Source of the DNA: CAXXOK01 sp001604115
GTDB lineage: Bacteria; Bacillota; Clostridia; Christensenellales; Aristaeellaceae
DNA: 64,000 nt
Direction: 5' to 3'
Assembly: GCA_034928535.1 (NCBI GenBank)
Contig: JAYFOV010000022.1
Location: 155,938-219,937 of the forward strand
Positions 17,844-25,586 of this stretch are shown here, piece by piece. The stretch's first letter is position 1, and each line of letters starts with the position of its first letter. The translations under genes and the position numbers were made by a program. Below the pieces are notes generated by a model, which worked only from the letters and a program-made list of their open reading frames with translations, ran no database searches and was not told the origin of the DNA.

Positions 17844-18221
17844 TCATTTTAATTCTCCGGTCGCTTCTTGTGCCCAATGATCCACCACCATTTTGGGGGC
17901 ATACACAAACATCATGTGCAGGTCACTTTCTCCTGTATTCCTTAAACTGTGTGGTTTTCCGCTTTCAATGTACACCATATCCCCCGGCTTCATCGGCTGG
18001 GTTTCGTCCCCGATCCGCATCTCCCCCACACCTTGGAGCACGGTGTAGGTTTCTACTGTCACGTGCTCATGGGTGGGCACACTTCCGCCTGGATAAATGA
18101 CCACATATCCTTGACAAAAATGCTCCCCATTGATGGCGCCATTTTCCCCCAACATTACGCGAGTGCGCCTGCCAGCAGGGAATTCCATCCCCTCGATGTC
18201 AAAAATGTTGATTTTTTTCAT
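17844..18221 (-). CDS. Small cupin-domain protein
   Basis: A 125-residue single cupin. Motif 1 PGGSVPTHEHVTVETYTVLQ carries the two His and Glu metal ligands, and motif 2 PGDMVYIESGKPHSLRN carries the last His. No HTH or other domain is present. AAGGAG precedes ATG 18221. It is the most upstream gene of the LacI-linked block, with an operator-like site (18279-18292) upstream. Small cupins in sugar-acid clusters can be isomerases, mutarotases or ligand sensors; which applies here cannot be said. Confidence 0.88.
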   Translation of the reverse strand: MKKINIFDIEGMEFPAGRRTRVMLGENGAINGEHFCQGYVVIYPGGSVPTHEHVTVETYTVLQGVGEMRIGDETQPMKPGDMVYIESGKPHSLRNTGESDLHMMFVYAPKMVVDHWAQEATGELK

Positions 18222-18278
18222 TGGTTTTCCACTCCTTCTGTATGCTTGTCATGCCAAGATACTAGCAAATGTGGTGAT

Positions 18279-18292
18279 TGCAATCGATGTCT
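18279..18292. promoter_or_regulatory. LacI-type operator upstream of cupin gene
   Basis: TGCAATCGATGTCT keeps one full arm and the core of the 14-bp palindrome. It lies 58 bases upstream of the cupin start codon, near the expected -35 region of a weak TAGTAT -10 box. Confidence 0.55.
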
Positions 18293-18543
18293 TGTACATG
18301 CACGCATGTGCGATGCCTTCTCTTTTCATCGGCTATCCCGCTTTTGCTGTATGCGGGGATTATACCACGGCTGTCAAGCTGCATGCATCCTTAGGTGAGG
18401 AAACGTAGCAAGAATCAGCTATAGTTTTCTTGGTTGCCGGAGACCCGGAACATCCTTCAAGGCCACACTATATTCGCAGTCCTGCAAACATTTTGCTCGG
18501 TTTTGGCAGCGGATCGACAGGCTTCAAACAACAACGCCGACGA

Positions 18544-18572
18544 TTGAACTCCAAAGCGATATCGTTTATAAT
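18544..18572 (+). promoter_or_regulatory. Promoter of small gene at 18688
   Basis: TTGAAC (18544-18549), 17 bases, TATAAT (18567-18572). Transcription would begin near 18579, leaving a leader of about 109 bases that contains the hairpin 18595-18628 (CATTTTGGA/TCCAAAATG arms plus GGGG/CCCC). Confidence 0.65.
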
Positions 18573-18594
18573 AATCGCTGGAGAGGTACCTGCC

Positions 18595-18628
18595 CATTTT
18601 GGATGGGGACGGTTGCCCCTCCAAAATG
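18595..18628 (+). promoter_or_regulatory. Leader hairpin upstream of the 79-residue gene
   Basis: Arms 18595-18603 and 18620-18628 are perfectly complementary (9 bp), continued by GGGG 18605-18608 with CCCC 18616-18619 after a one-base bulge. No U-run follows, so it is a structured 5' leader rather than an obvious terminator. Confidence 0.5.
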
Positions 18629-18687
18629 CACCAATCAAGGCCGTGTGCTCCGAAAGCGACGGCTTGCAGCAGAAAGTTGGTTCACTG

Positions 18688-18927
18688 ATGGAAGAATATT
18701 TGCAACAGGTATATGAGGATGCTTTTGACAACGCATATGCACATTTTACCCTTCGCAAACAGGAAGATCCTGCATTTACCAAGGAATTCCTTCAAGGGTT
18801 ACTGGACAGCCTGTATACCCGCCAAGGCAACAACTGGGATGGCCGTGGGCAAGCGAAGGATATGATGCAAAGTGGCATGATCGCCGCGGCTGAACTCGTA
18901 TTAACTGAATGGAGCCAAACCGCCTAA
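18688..18927 (+). CDS. Small acidic hypothetical protein
   Basis: A 79-residue soluble protein, EEYLQQVYEDAFDNAYAHFT onwards, rich in Glu/Asp/Gln and predicted all-helical. I do not recognise a named family. The frame is open 258 bases further upstream, but that part precedes the promoter at 18544-18572 and reads like non-coding sequence. The ATG at 18688 has only a weak purine stretch (CAGAAAG) about 12 bases upstream, so expression may be low or leader-controlled. It is monocistronic and closed by the strong terminator at 18972. Confidence 0.6.
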   Translation: MEEYLQQVYEDAFDNAYAHFTLRKQEDPAFTKEFLQGLLDSLYTRQGNNWDGRGQAKDMMQSGMIAAAELVLTEWSQTA

Positions 18928-18971
18928 TGCACCCTGCCCCTCGCAGGCAGGACAGAGCGCTTTTGCGCAGC

Positions 18972-19017
18972 AAAAAACCCGCCACTCATGCGCAACCGCA
19001 TGAGTGGCAGGTTTTTT
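18972..19017. terminator. Strong bidirectional terminator
   Basis: Twelve-bp perfect stem GCCACTCATGCG / CGCATGAGTGGC (18981-18992 and 18997-19008) with loop CAAC, flanked by AAAAAACC on the left and GGTTTTTT on the right. It ends the small plus-strand gene and shields the region from minus-strand reading. Confidence 0.9.
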
Positions 19018-19220
19018 GCATGGAATAAGCCATTGGAAGGTATGTTTGGTTTCAACCGGCCAATTCCCAGTGAAAACCAGCGCCTCGCAGGCGATGGCCG
19101 CTTAACGCCTTGTCGGGCTTTGGCATGCCACTTTTTTTGGGGATGCCGCTGAGTGGGTTATGCGAGCAGAGACCCGGTACTCCCGCAATACGGATTGACA
19201 TAATGTACTGGAGTCTGCCA

Positions 19221-21515
19221 TTACTCCGCGGTTAGATTTTGTGTGATGTAGCCCTCCACATTTCGTTCCGGAATTGGTTTGCTGATCAAGAAACCCTGAA
19301 TCCGGTCGCATTGCAAGGCGCTGGTTATATCCATTTGCCGTGACGTTTCCACCCCTTCAGCCACCAGCGCCATCCCCAAAGCATGGCCGATCGACACGAT
19401 TGCCTGCACCAGTGCCCGATTGCGCTCCAGCGTGATGCTGTCCACAAAATAGCGGTCAATCTTGAGTACATGCACCGGTAAATCTTTGAGATACCGCAAA
19501 GATGAATACCCCGTGCCAAAATCGTCCAATGCAATGCGAATGCCATATCCGCTCAGTTCTTTCAGTTTGTCGATCAGCAGTTCAGTTTCCTTGAGCAAGC
19601 ATGATTCCGTGATTTCCAACTCCAACAACTCCGGCGCCACCTGCGTTTCTTGTAGGATGCGCATGACGGTATCGGTATAATCCTCCTGAAGCAACTGTAT
19701 CACGGAAACATTGACTGCCATTGTATAGCGGGTATGGTTGGCATCATTGATCCGTTTGAGAAACTCGCAGGCTGTGGTCAGTACCCAGTTTCCAATTGGG
19801 ATGATCAGTTTGCTCTCCTCCGCCACATCCATAAAGGCGCCCGGCGCTACAATGCCCTTGCCGGGTCTATCCCACCGGATCAGGGCCTCAAAGCCGTACA
19901 ATTGCTTGTTGCCGGCATTGATCTGCGGCTGGTAGTACAGTAGAAACTCATTGTGGCTTAAGGCATCGCGCAGGTTGCTTTGCAAGCGGTTGCGCTCAAT
20001 GACCGCATTGCCGATCGCCTCGTCAAAGAATACAAACGTCCCATGACCCCGTTCTTTGGCACGGTACATTGCCGCATCCGCGTTTTTCAGGAGTTCATCG
20101 CAGGTTTCGCCATCCTCCGGATATCCCGCTACGCCCATGCAAGCGGTAATATGGAACACGGTGCCCCCCAGCATAATGGGTTTTTCGATTTGGCGCAGTA
20201 TCCGCTTGATGGTGCCCTCGCAAGCCACAGGCGTGGCATCGTTGAGCACAACCACGAACTCATCCGCCCCAAAATTATACAGCCGATCCGTTGGGTCGAT
20301 GATTTCCGTCAGCCGATTCGCCACAGCGCGCAGCACCTGATCCCCCACATCGTGGCCGAAGGTATCGTTCACATCCTTGAAACTGTCCAAATCCAGGTAC
20401 AAAACCACACGGCGAGCCGTGTCGCCGTCCGGCGAAGCACTGACAAACGACTGCCGGAATTCATTTTTGTTGGGCAGGCCGGTCACCGAATTGGTATAAG
20501 CCAGCGCCTGAATTTCCTGATATCGCTGGCGGAGCGCGGCGTTGGCGGCCTCCAGCTGGGTATTAGCCGCTTCCACATTGGAAAGGCTCACGCTCAAGCT
20601 ACGCTTGAGTCGGCGGATAATCAGCTGCATCAACGCGAGAATGCTGACGATGGCCAACATCACCCCGCCAGCTATGTAGAGTGTACGGCGGTTTTGAGCC
20701 TCCAGATACGTATCGGAGTGTGTGTAAAAGTACTTAACATAAATCTCTTCAAAAACGCCGTTTGCCATCAATTGATCCAACCGTTCGTTGATGAACGTGA
20801 CCAACTCTGGTTTTTGTTTGCTGATGGCATATGCATGTGGGCGAGGGAAGAGGTTTGTGATCTGTGCTACGATGGATCCTTTGAGGTTGCGTTGGATCAG
20901 AATATTATCCATCAACTGCTGATTCTCGAAAATCACATCGATCTCGCCGCTTTGCAACGCATCCAACGCATTCTCCATGTTATCAAACGCGCTGTATTGT
21001 GTGATGCCAAGCGTGTCCCGCAGCACCGTCTCCGTATAGTACCCTTTTCCTACCCCGATGCGCAGCGCGGGCAAGTCTTCCATGGTGATGGTTTTGTAAT
21101 TTTGCGTCGTGTAAACTGATACATAGGAATTGAACAGGGGCTTTGAAAAAAGCACATCCTGCTTACGCTCGTCCGTAATGGCAATAATGCCCGCGATATC
21201 AATTTCCCCAGATTTGACCCTTGCATATACAGTATCCCAGGCGGCCGTTGACCACTGCAGCGCAAACCGATTGGTGCTGAAGATGATGTTGGTCAAATAA
21301 GGGTCAAATCCCCACAAAAATTGCCCGCTCTGGAATGTGTAAGGCGGGTAGTAAGCATCGACCTGATAATGCACCGGCTCCGGCGGAGGGGTAGCATGGG
21401 TGGTTGCCTCTACCGGCTGGGCAGCAGCCACCAAGCTGCACGCGCACAGCAAAAGCCCTGCCAAACCCAGCGCTATGGTGAACGTGCGCCGTGTGCGTAA
21501 CGGTAAGCGCTGCAT
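19221..21515 (-). CDS. Membrane c-di-GMP protein: SBP_bac_3 sensor, degenerate GGDEF, EAL
   Basis: A 764-residue protein. N-terminal signal/anchor (about 10-33), an extracellular solute-binding-protein-3 domain (about 48-265, YYPPYTFQSG to YVKYFYTH), one transmembrane helix (about 277-298), a coiled coil, GGDEF (about 345-500) and EAL (about 515-760). The cyclase signature reads FGADEF instead of GGDEF and no RxxD inhibitory site is seen. The EAL part is complete (YGFEALIRW, ELEITES, LDDFGTGYSSL, KIDRYFV, EGVET). It is therefore expected to be a c-di-GMP phosphodiesterase, possibly GTP-gated by the altered GGDEF, switched by an amino-acid-like ligand outside the cell. GAGGAGGGG precedes the ATG. 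Confidence 0.93.
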   Translation of the reverse strand: MQRLPLRTRRTFTIALGLAGLLLCACSLVAAAQPVEATTHATPPPEPVHYQVDAYYPPYTFQSGQFLWGFDPYLTNIIFSTNRFALQWSTAAWDTVYARVKSGEIDIAGIIAITDERKQDVLFSKPLFNSYVSVYTTQNYKTITMEDLPALRIGVGKGYYTETVLRDTLGITQYSAFDNMENALDALQSGEIDVIFENQQLMDNILIQRNLKGSIVAQITNLFPRPHAYAISKQKPELVTFINERLDQLMANGVFEEIYVKYFYTHSDTYLEAQNRRTLYIAGGVMLAIVSILALMQLIIRRLKRSLSVSLSNVEAANTQLEAANAALRQRYQEIQALAYTNSVTGLPNKNEFRQSFVSASPDGDTARRVVLYLDLDSFKDVNDTFGHDVGDQVLRAVANRLTEIIDPTDRLYNFGADEFVVVLNDATPVACEGTIKRILRQIEKPIMLGGTVFHITACMGVAGYPEDGETCDELLKNADAAMYRAKERGHGTFVFFDEAIGNAVIERNRLQSNLRDALSHNEFLLYYQPQINAGNKQLYGFEALIRWDRPGKGIVAPGAFMDVAEESKLIIPIGNWVLTTACEFLKRINDANHTRYTMAVNVSVIQLLQEDYTDTVMRILQETQVAPELLELEITESCLLKETELLIDKLKELSGYGIRIALDDFGTGYSSLRYLKDLPVHVLKIDRYFVDSITLERNRALVQAIVSIGHALGMALVAEGVETSRQMDITSALQCDRIQGFLISKPIPERNVEGYITQNLTAE

Positions 21516-21846
21516 AGCTGCCCCTCCTCAAGGCCTTCCGTTTGCAAGCAAACGATTGTTCAGGCGATGCAGTCCAAACGGATTTTCCAGAATATGCGAT
21601 TCCCCCATGTCGATGTATCTTTGCCGGCCATATCCCCGCATCATCGTCAGAGAAGTAAAAACCTAGAATGTGGATAGTGTTACTATATCAACGCATCCTT
21701 TTAATGTCAATACAAAGCTGGTGCGCATTGCCTTTCCTTGGGCATAATGAACAACATGACCTTGGGCTAGCGAAGCAAAATTTCCTCATTCAAAGTGTGC
21801 ATCCCTATGATATAATCAAGCTATCCTCTACAAAGGGGGAGAATGT
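21516..21846. other. Divergent intergenic region between two c-di-GMP genes
   Basis: 331 bases. The only element I can support is a TATAAT -10 box at 21811-21816 for the plus-strand gene; its -35 is poor. No coding frame or hairpin stands out. Confidence 0.5.
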
Positions 21847-23067
21847 ATGGTCGCTCCATGGCTACCCGCCATCACGGTCAACAGCTTTGCCCTGTGCATT
21901 TTGGCTATTTTGCTGGGCAATGTGCTACATAGGATCAACCCGTTCATGTTGGAGGATCTTCGGCTGTTCATCCTCATGCTGGTGACCAACATGGTCATGT
22001 TATTGCTGGACAGCGGCACATGGCTGCTGGATGGACGGGCCGGTTCCATTGCACGTGGGTTGAATGTTGCCAGCACCACAGCAAACTATATGCTCAACCC
22101 GCTCATGTCTATTCTGTACAGCTCCTATTGCGACGTCAAGATGGGGCTTTCCTCCGCCAAACGCTATCGTATGCGCCGCCTGTACGTTCTGATGATGGGG
22201 GTAAACGTACTCCTATCGCTGCTGAGCATACAGGACGGTTTCTTCTTTCGCATCAACGCCACCAATCATTATGAGCGCGGCACGCTACTGGGGCTATCGT
22301 TTCTGTTTTCCAGCGCGCTGATTCTCATAGCCTGCGTCCGTCTGGTGCGCCATCTGCGTACAACAACCCGGGAAGAATCTCCGGATCAGAGTGCGCTGCA
22401 GCTGCGGCAACTGCGGTCCCTGATGATATTTGCCTTGCCACCGCTGACCGGAATCCTGATACAGATCCTCTACAACGGCGTGACCGTGATATGGCTGACC
22501 ACCGTGCTCTCGCTGCTGATTGTGTTTATTACCAATCAGAATGTGGAAATTGCCACCGATTCCCTGACAGGGCTCTTCAACCGCCGCCAAACTGATTTCT
22601 ATTTGCAAAGCATGATTCAGGCTCCCGTGCCGCAGAGCCTGTTTGCGCTGGTGCTGATGGATCTGGATCATTTCAAGTGCATCAATGATCAGTATGGCCA
22701 CAATGCCGGGGATCGTGCGCTCAAGATTATGAGCGCCACGCTGCAGGCCGAGTGTGGCAAGGATGAATTTTGTAGTCGCTACGGCGGCGATGAATTTGTA
22801 ATCGTGACACGCCACATAGATAGCGAACACTTGGAGGATCTGCTGCAACGCATCAATGTACGGCTGGAAGCCGCCTGTCATATGCTGCGCTTGCCTTTTA
22901 CGCTTTCCGCAAGCGCCGGATTTGCCCAGTGGGTTCCGGCCATGCAGACCCTGGATGTGCTGCTGGCTTTGGCGGATACGCGGTTATATGAACAAAAATC
23001 GCTCATGCGGCGGCGCAGCAGTGACCGTAGCCCCGTGGCTGACCGAGCCCCATCCAATCGGATCTGA
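21847..23067 (+). CDS. Membrane diguanylate cyclase (GGDEF)
   Basis: A 406-residue protein with seven or so hydrophobic segments in residues 1-235 (a membrane sensor module without named family) and a C-terminal GGDEF domain. DSLTGLFNRR starts the domain and YGGDEFVIV is intact, so it should make c-di-GMP. The RxxD product-inhibition site five residues before GGDEF is absent (GKDE there). A GGGGGAG ribosome site lies a few bases before the ATG. It is divergently transcribed from the phosphodiesterase at 19221-21515, so the two may set opposing c-di-GMP inputs. Confidence 0.93.
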   Translation: MVAPWLPAITVNSFALCILAILLGNVLHRINPFMLEDLRLFILMLVTNMVMLLLDSGTWLLDGRAGSIARGLNVASTTANYMLNPLMSILYSSYCDVKMGLSSAKRYRMRRLYVLMMGVNVLLSLLSIQDGFFFRINATNHYERGTLLGLSFLFSSALILIACVRLVRHLRTTTREESPDQSALQLRQLRSLMIFALPPLTGILIQILYNGVTVIWLTTVLSLLIVFITNQNVEIATDSLTGLFNRRQTDFYLQSMIQAPVPQSLFALVLMDLDHFKCINDQYGHNAGDRALKIMSATLQAECGKDEFCSRYGGDEFVIVTRHIDSEHLEDLLQRINVRLEAACHMLRLPFTLSASAGFAQWVPAMQTLDVLLALADTRLYEQKSLMRRRSSDRSPVADRAPSNRI

Positions 23068-23101
23068 TGTGTCAAAGCCTGCAGCCGTGGCGGCCGCGTG
23101 A

Positions 23102-23518
23102 TCAATTCCCTTCCACGTACTGTTTGAAGTGGTTCAGTATCGATTGCCAACCCTCCTGTTGCATTGCCAAGGTGTTTTCCCCTTCGGCTTCAAAAACAGT
23201 AACGACCTCCACCCCGGTCGGCACGGCCGTAAAGGTGTTGACTACTTGACGGCCGTCCCCCAGGGTATATGCAATTTCGGACATCGGTTGCACACGGTCA
23301 TAGATGCCTTCAAAATCAAATGCAGCGCTGCCATCACGCGCCGCCATGCGATACTTGAAAGTACCCTCGGGTCTGAGGTCGTTCTCTGCCTGCGGGCAGT
23401 ACCAATCATCGCTGGCGCTATTCCAATGGCGGATGTCCTCAGGGGTGTTCCAGGCACGCCATACTGCATCGATATTCGCACTCACATGCGCCCGAATCGT
23501 AATCTTTTGTTTGCTCAC
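23102..23518 (-). CDS. AHSA1/SRPBCC-domain protein
   Basis: A 138-residue START-like fold protein. VSANIDAVWRAWNTPEDIRHW at the N-terminus and GWQSILNHFKQYVEG at the C-terminus are typical AHSA1 ends. Such small proteins bind hydrophobic ligands and often sit with VOC and PhnB-like proteins, as here. Its own function is unknown. It is separated from the VOC gene by a terminator hairpin at 23566, so it is probably transcribed on its own. Confidence 0.88.
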   Translation of the reverse strand: MSKQKITIRAHVSANIDAVWRAWNTPEDIRHWNSASDDWYCPQAENDLRPEGTFKYRMAARDGSAAFDFEGIYDRVQPMSEIAYTLGDGRQVVNTFTAVPTGVEVVTVFEAEGENTLAMQQEGWQSILNHFKQYVEGN

Positions 23519-23565
23519 AAGTTTCGCTCCATTTCAAATCGATATTCGTAAACGGTTGAACTGGT

Positions 23566-23595
23566 AAAGGGAGAAGCGTACACACTTCTCCCTTT
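23566..23595. terminator. Terminator hairpin between VOC and AHSA1 genes
   Basis: Perfect 11-bp arms AAAGGGAGAAG (23566-23576) and CTTCTCCCTTT (23585-23595), ending in T's on both strands. It ends the VOC transcript coming from the right. Confidence 0.75.
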
Positions 23596-23599
23596 GTGG

Positions 23600-24022
23600 T
23601 TATGTCTTCGGCGCGGCAGTCTCATCCACAAAGCTGATTTCCCACTGATGCCCATCCGGATCCATGAAACGGTCATAATACATCCAACCATGATCTTCGG
23701 CTTGCAGGTAATGGGTTGCACCGTTATCCAGCGCAAGCGCCATGATTTCCAGCACCCGTTCCCGGCTACCTACATCGATGGCCATCAAGACCTGTGTGGT
23801 GGATCCATCGGCGAGCGGCCGTGTTGTAAAGGTTTGAAAAAAAGGCTCCCGGAGCAACATCGCATAAATTTCACCTTCCTTAAGCACCAGACAAACCGCA
23901 TTTTCATCACAGTATGCCTCGTCAAAGGAAAAGCCGAGTTTGCTCCAGAAAGCGCGCGTCACCGACAGGTCGCGAACTGGTAAGTTGATAAAAATGCTCC
24001 GAACTTGCTGTTTGTAGGCCAT
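23600..24022 (-). CDS. VOC (glyoxalase/bleomycin-resistance-like) protein
   Basis: A 140-residue single VOC-type protein. SIFINLPVRDLSVTRAFWSKL begins the first beta-alpha-beta unit and FMDPDGHQWEISFVD ends the second, with the usual C-terminal Glu metal-ligand position. ATG 24022 (MAYKQQ) is about 10 bases after GGAGGT; an ATG 12 bases further up is closer than ideal. It may be a lyase, dioxygenase or binding protein; the substrate is unknown. Confidence 0.87.
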   Translation of the reverse strand: MAYKQQVRSIFINLPVRDLSVTRAFWSKLGFSFDEAYCDENAVCLVLKEGEIYAMLLREPFFQTFTTRPLADGSTTQVLMAIDVGSRERVLEIMALALDNGATHYLQAEDHGWMYYDRFMDPDGHQWEISFVDETAAPKT

Positions 24023-24051
24023 GGTTGCATGCACCTCCGTCGCGGGCCGGC

Positions 24052-24939
24052 TCAGGAATTGCCATCAAATGCGGCCTGCAAGCGTTGGATATCAAACTTT
24101 TTCATCTCCATAAACGCTGCGGTCACTCGCTGCTGCTGCTCCGGCGTACCTTGCAGCATCATCTTTTCCAGTGCGGTAGGCACAATTTGCCAGGATACCC
24201 CGTAACGATCCTTCAGCCATCCGCAGGCTTCCGCTTCCGGAACGGCGGAAAGTGCGCTCCAATATCGATCGATCTCCTGCTGCGTTTCGCAGGCTACAAT
24301 CAGCGAAAACGCTTCGTTAAATTCTCCGCCCGTGTCCATCGCGTTGTCCATGGCCACCAGGTTCGTTTCCTTGATGGTGAAGCCCACATAGTTTGCTTTT
24401 GCTTTGGGGTTCATTGCCTCGCCCGGCGCATAGTGGCTGACCAGATCAAGGTTTGACTGTGGGAAAATCTGCTGGTAAAAACGAGCGGCTTCCTCCGCCT
24501 TCCCTGCCCGATCACCGGAGAAAAGCAAGCATGGGACAATGCGCTGCTGCGGCTGCTCCCCTTCCACCAGCATGATTTGCCAATGTACACCAAAGCGATC
24601 CGCGAGCCATCCATACCGGGGGCTGAAGGGGTAGGCGTCCAGCGCCATCATCACAGTGCCGCCCGGCAGTAATGCCGCCCAGAGCCGATCTACCTCGGCC
24701 GCTGTGCTGCAGGATACCATCAGGGAAATGGACTCGTTCAGCTGAAAAACAGGGCCTGCGCTGATTGCCTCAAAGTGCTGTCCCGCCAAGGTGAAGCTGA
24801 CTAGTTCCGCATCACCGGAAGGCGTGTCTTTCATGATGCTGCTATGCTCCACGGAGGAGTTTTCAAACAAGCTTGTGTAAAACTCGGCCGTTTGGCGGGC
24901 CGCCTCTGCAAACCAAAGATGTGGTGTGATCCTCGCCAT
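24052..24939 (-). CDS. Tandem PhnB-like (3-dmu-9_3-mt) VOC protein
   Basis: A 295-residue protein made of two PhnB-like halves. Each starts with a HLWFAEAARQTAEFYTSLF-type strand-helix (about residues 6 and 143) and ends in WLADRFGVHWQI or WLKDRYGVSWQI. A perfect AGGAGGT precedes ATG 24939, which excludes the start 18 bases upstream. It is likely an operon with the VOC gene 29 bases downstream. The biochemical role of this family is not established. Confidence 0.9.
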   Translation of the reverse strand: MARITPHLWFAEAARQTAEFYTSLFENSSVEHSSIMKDTPSGDAELVSFTLAGQHFEAISAGPVFQLNESISLMVSCSTAAEVDRLWAALLPGGTVMMALDAYPFSPRYGWLADRFGVHWQIMLVEGEQPQQRIVPCLLFSGDRAGKAEEAARFYQQIFPQSNLDLVSHYAPGEAMNPKAKANYVGFTIKETNLVAMDNAMDTGGEFNEAFSLIVACETQQEIDRYWSALSAVPEAEACGWLKDRYGVSWQIVPTALEKMMLQGTPEQQQRVTAAFMEMKKFDIQRLQAAFDGNS

Positions 24940-25010
24940 GGTTACCTCCTGCGCCAAATGCGCTATATCTGTCCAACAAGTCCAGCGTTGCCGTGATCCG
25001 GTGCGCTTTG

Positions 25011-25418
25011 TTATTCAGCGCTGCTCAACTGCCAGCCGATTCCAAAGTGATCGATCACGAACCCGTAGCGTTTGCTCCAAAACGTCTGCTGCAGCGGCAT
25101 GACTACATCGCCACCCTCGGCAAGCTTTGTAAAAATTTGGTCAATCAGCGTCTGATCCTCCAGGGTCAGAAGCAGGCTGATGTTATTGCCAATTTTCAGC
25201 GGCCAGTCGTCCGTCACATCGGATAGCATCAGCATGCTTCCGTAAATGTCCAGCTCTGCATGCATGATCAGATCCTTGTCTTTTTCTGCAAGGTTCATAT
25301 CCCTGCCGCCCTGCCCGTAAGTCATGATCTCCTTGTGTTTCACAGAAAACACCTGCGTATAAAAATCAATCACTTCGCGGCAGTTGCCTCCAAAGTTTAG
25401 ATATGCATTGATGCCCAT
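25011..25418 (-). CDS. PhnB-like VOC protein
   Basis: A 135-residue single PhnB-like unit (NAYLNFGGNCREVIDFYTQV to GFVIDHFGIGWQLSSAE). ATG 25418 is 6 bases after GGGGGAG; the open frame upstream is not used. It is the most upstream member of the 25.4-23.1 kb run of small VOC/AHSA1 genes. No function can be assigned beyond the fold. Confidence 0.88.
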   Translation of the reverse strand: MGINAYLNFGGNCREVIDFYTQVFSVKHKEIMTYGQGGRDMNLAEKDKDLIMHAELDIYGSMLMLSDVTDDWPLKIGNNISLLLTLEDQTLIDQIFTKLAEGGDVVMPLQQTFWSKRYGFVIDHFGIGWQLSSAE

Positions 25419-25586
25419 ACAAATCTCCCCCTTTTCTGTTGGCGTTTGATGGTATGCCGTTACCATACCCAGAAAATGGCTATCCGTAACGCGGAATTTT
25501 GTTATGATATTATCAATTGCGCCGGGCTGCAAACGCAGTCGGTATGAACTCAGCAAGATTCAGGCTGGCTGGCGGCAGGGCGGATG

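Larger units (their letters stand above)
18222..18687. other. Intergenic region with divergent regulatory sites
   Basis: Holds the cupin operator (18279-18292), the plus-strand promoter at 18544-18572 and a leader hairpin at 18595-18628. No coding frame here has a ribosome site or family resemblance. Confidence 0.6.

Noticed and set aside
18430..18687. N-terminal extension of the 79-residue gene to 165 residues
   Set aside because: The extension begins upstream of the promoter at 18544-18572 and covers the leader hairpin.
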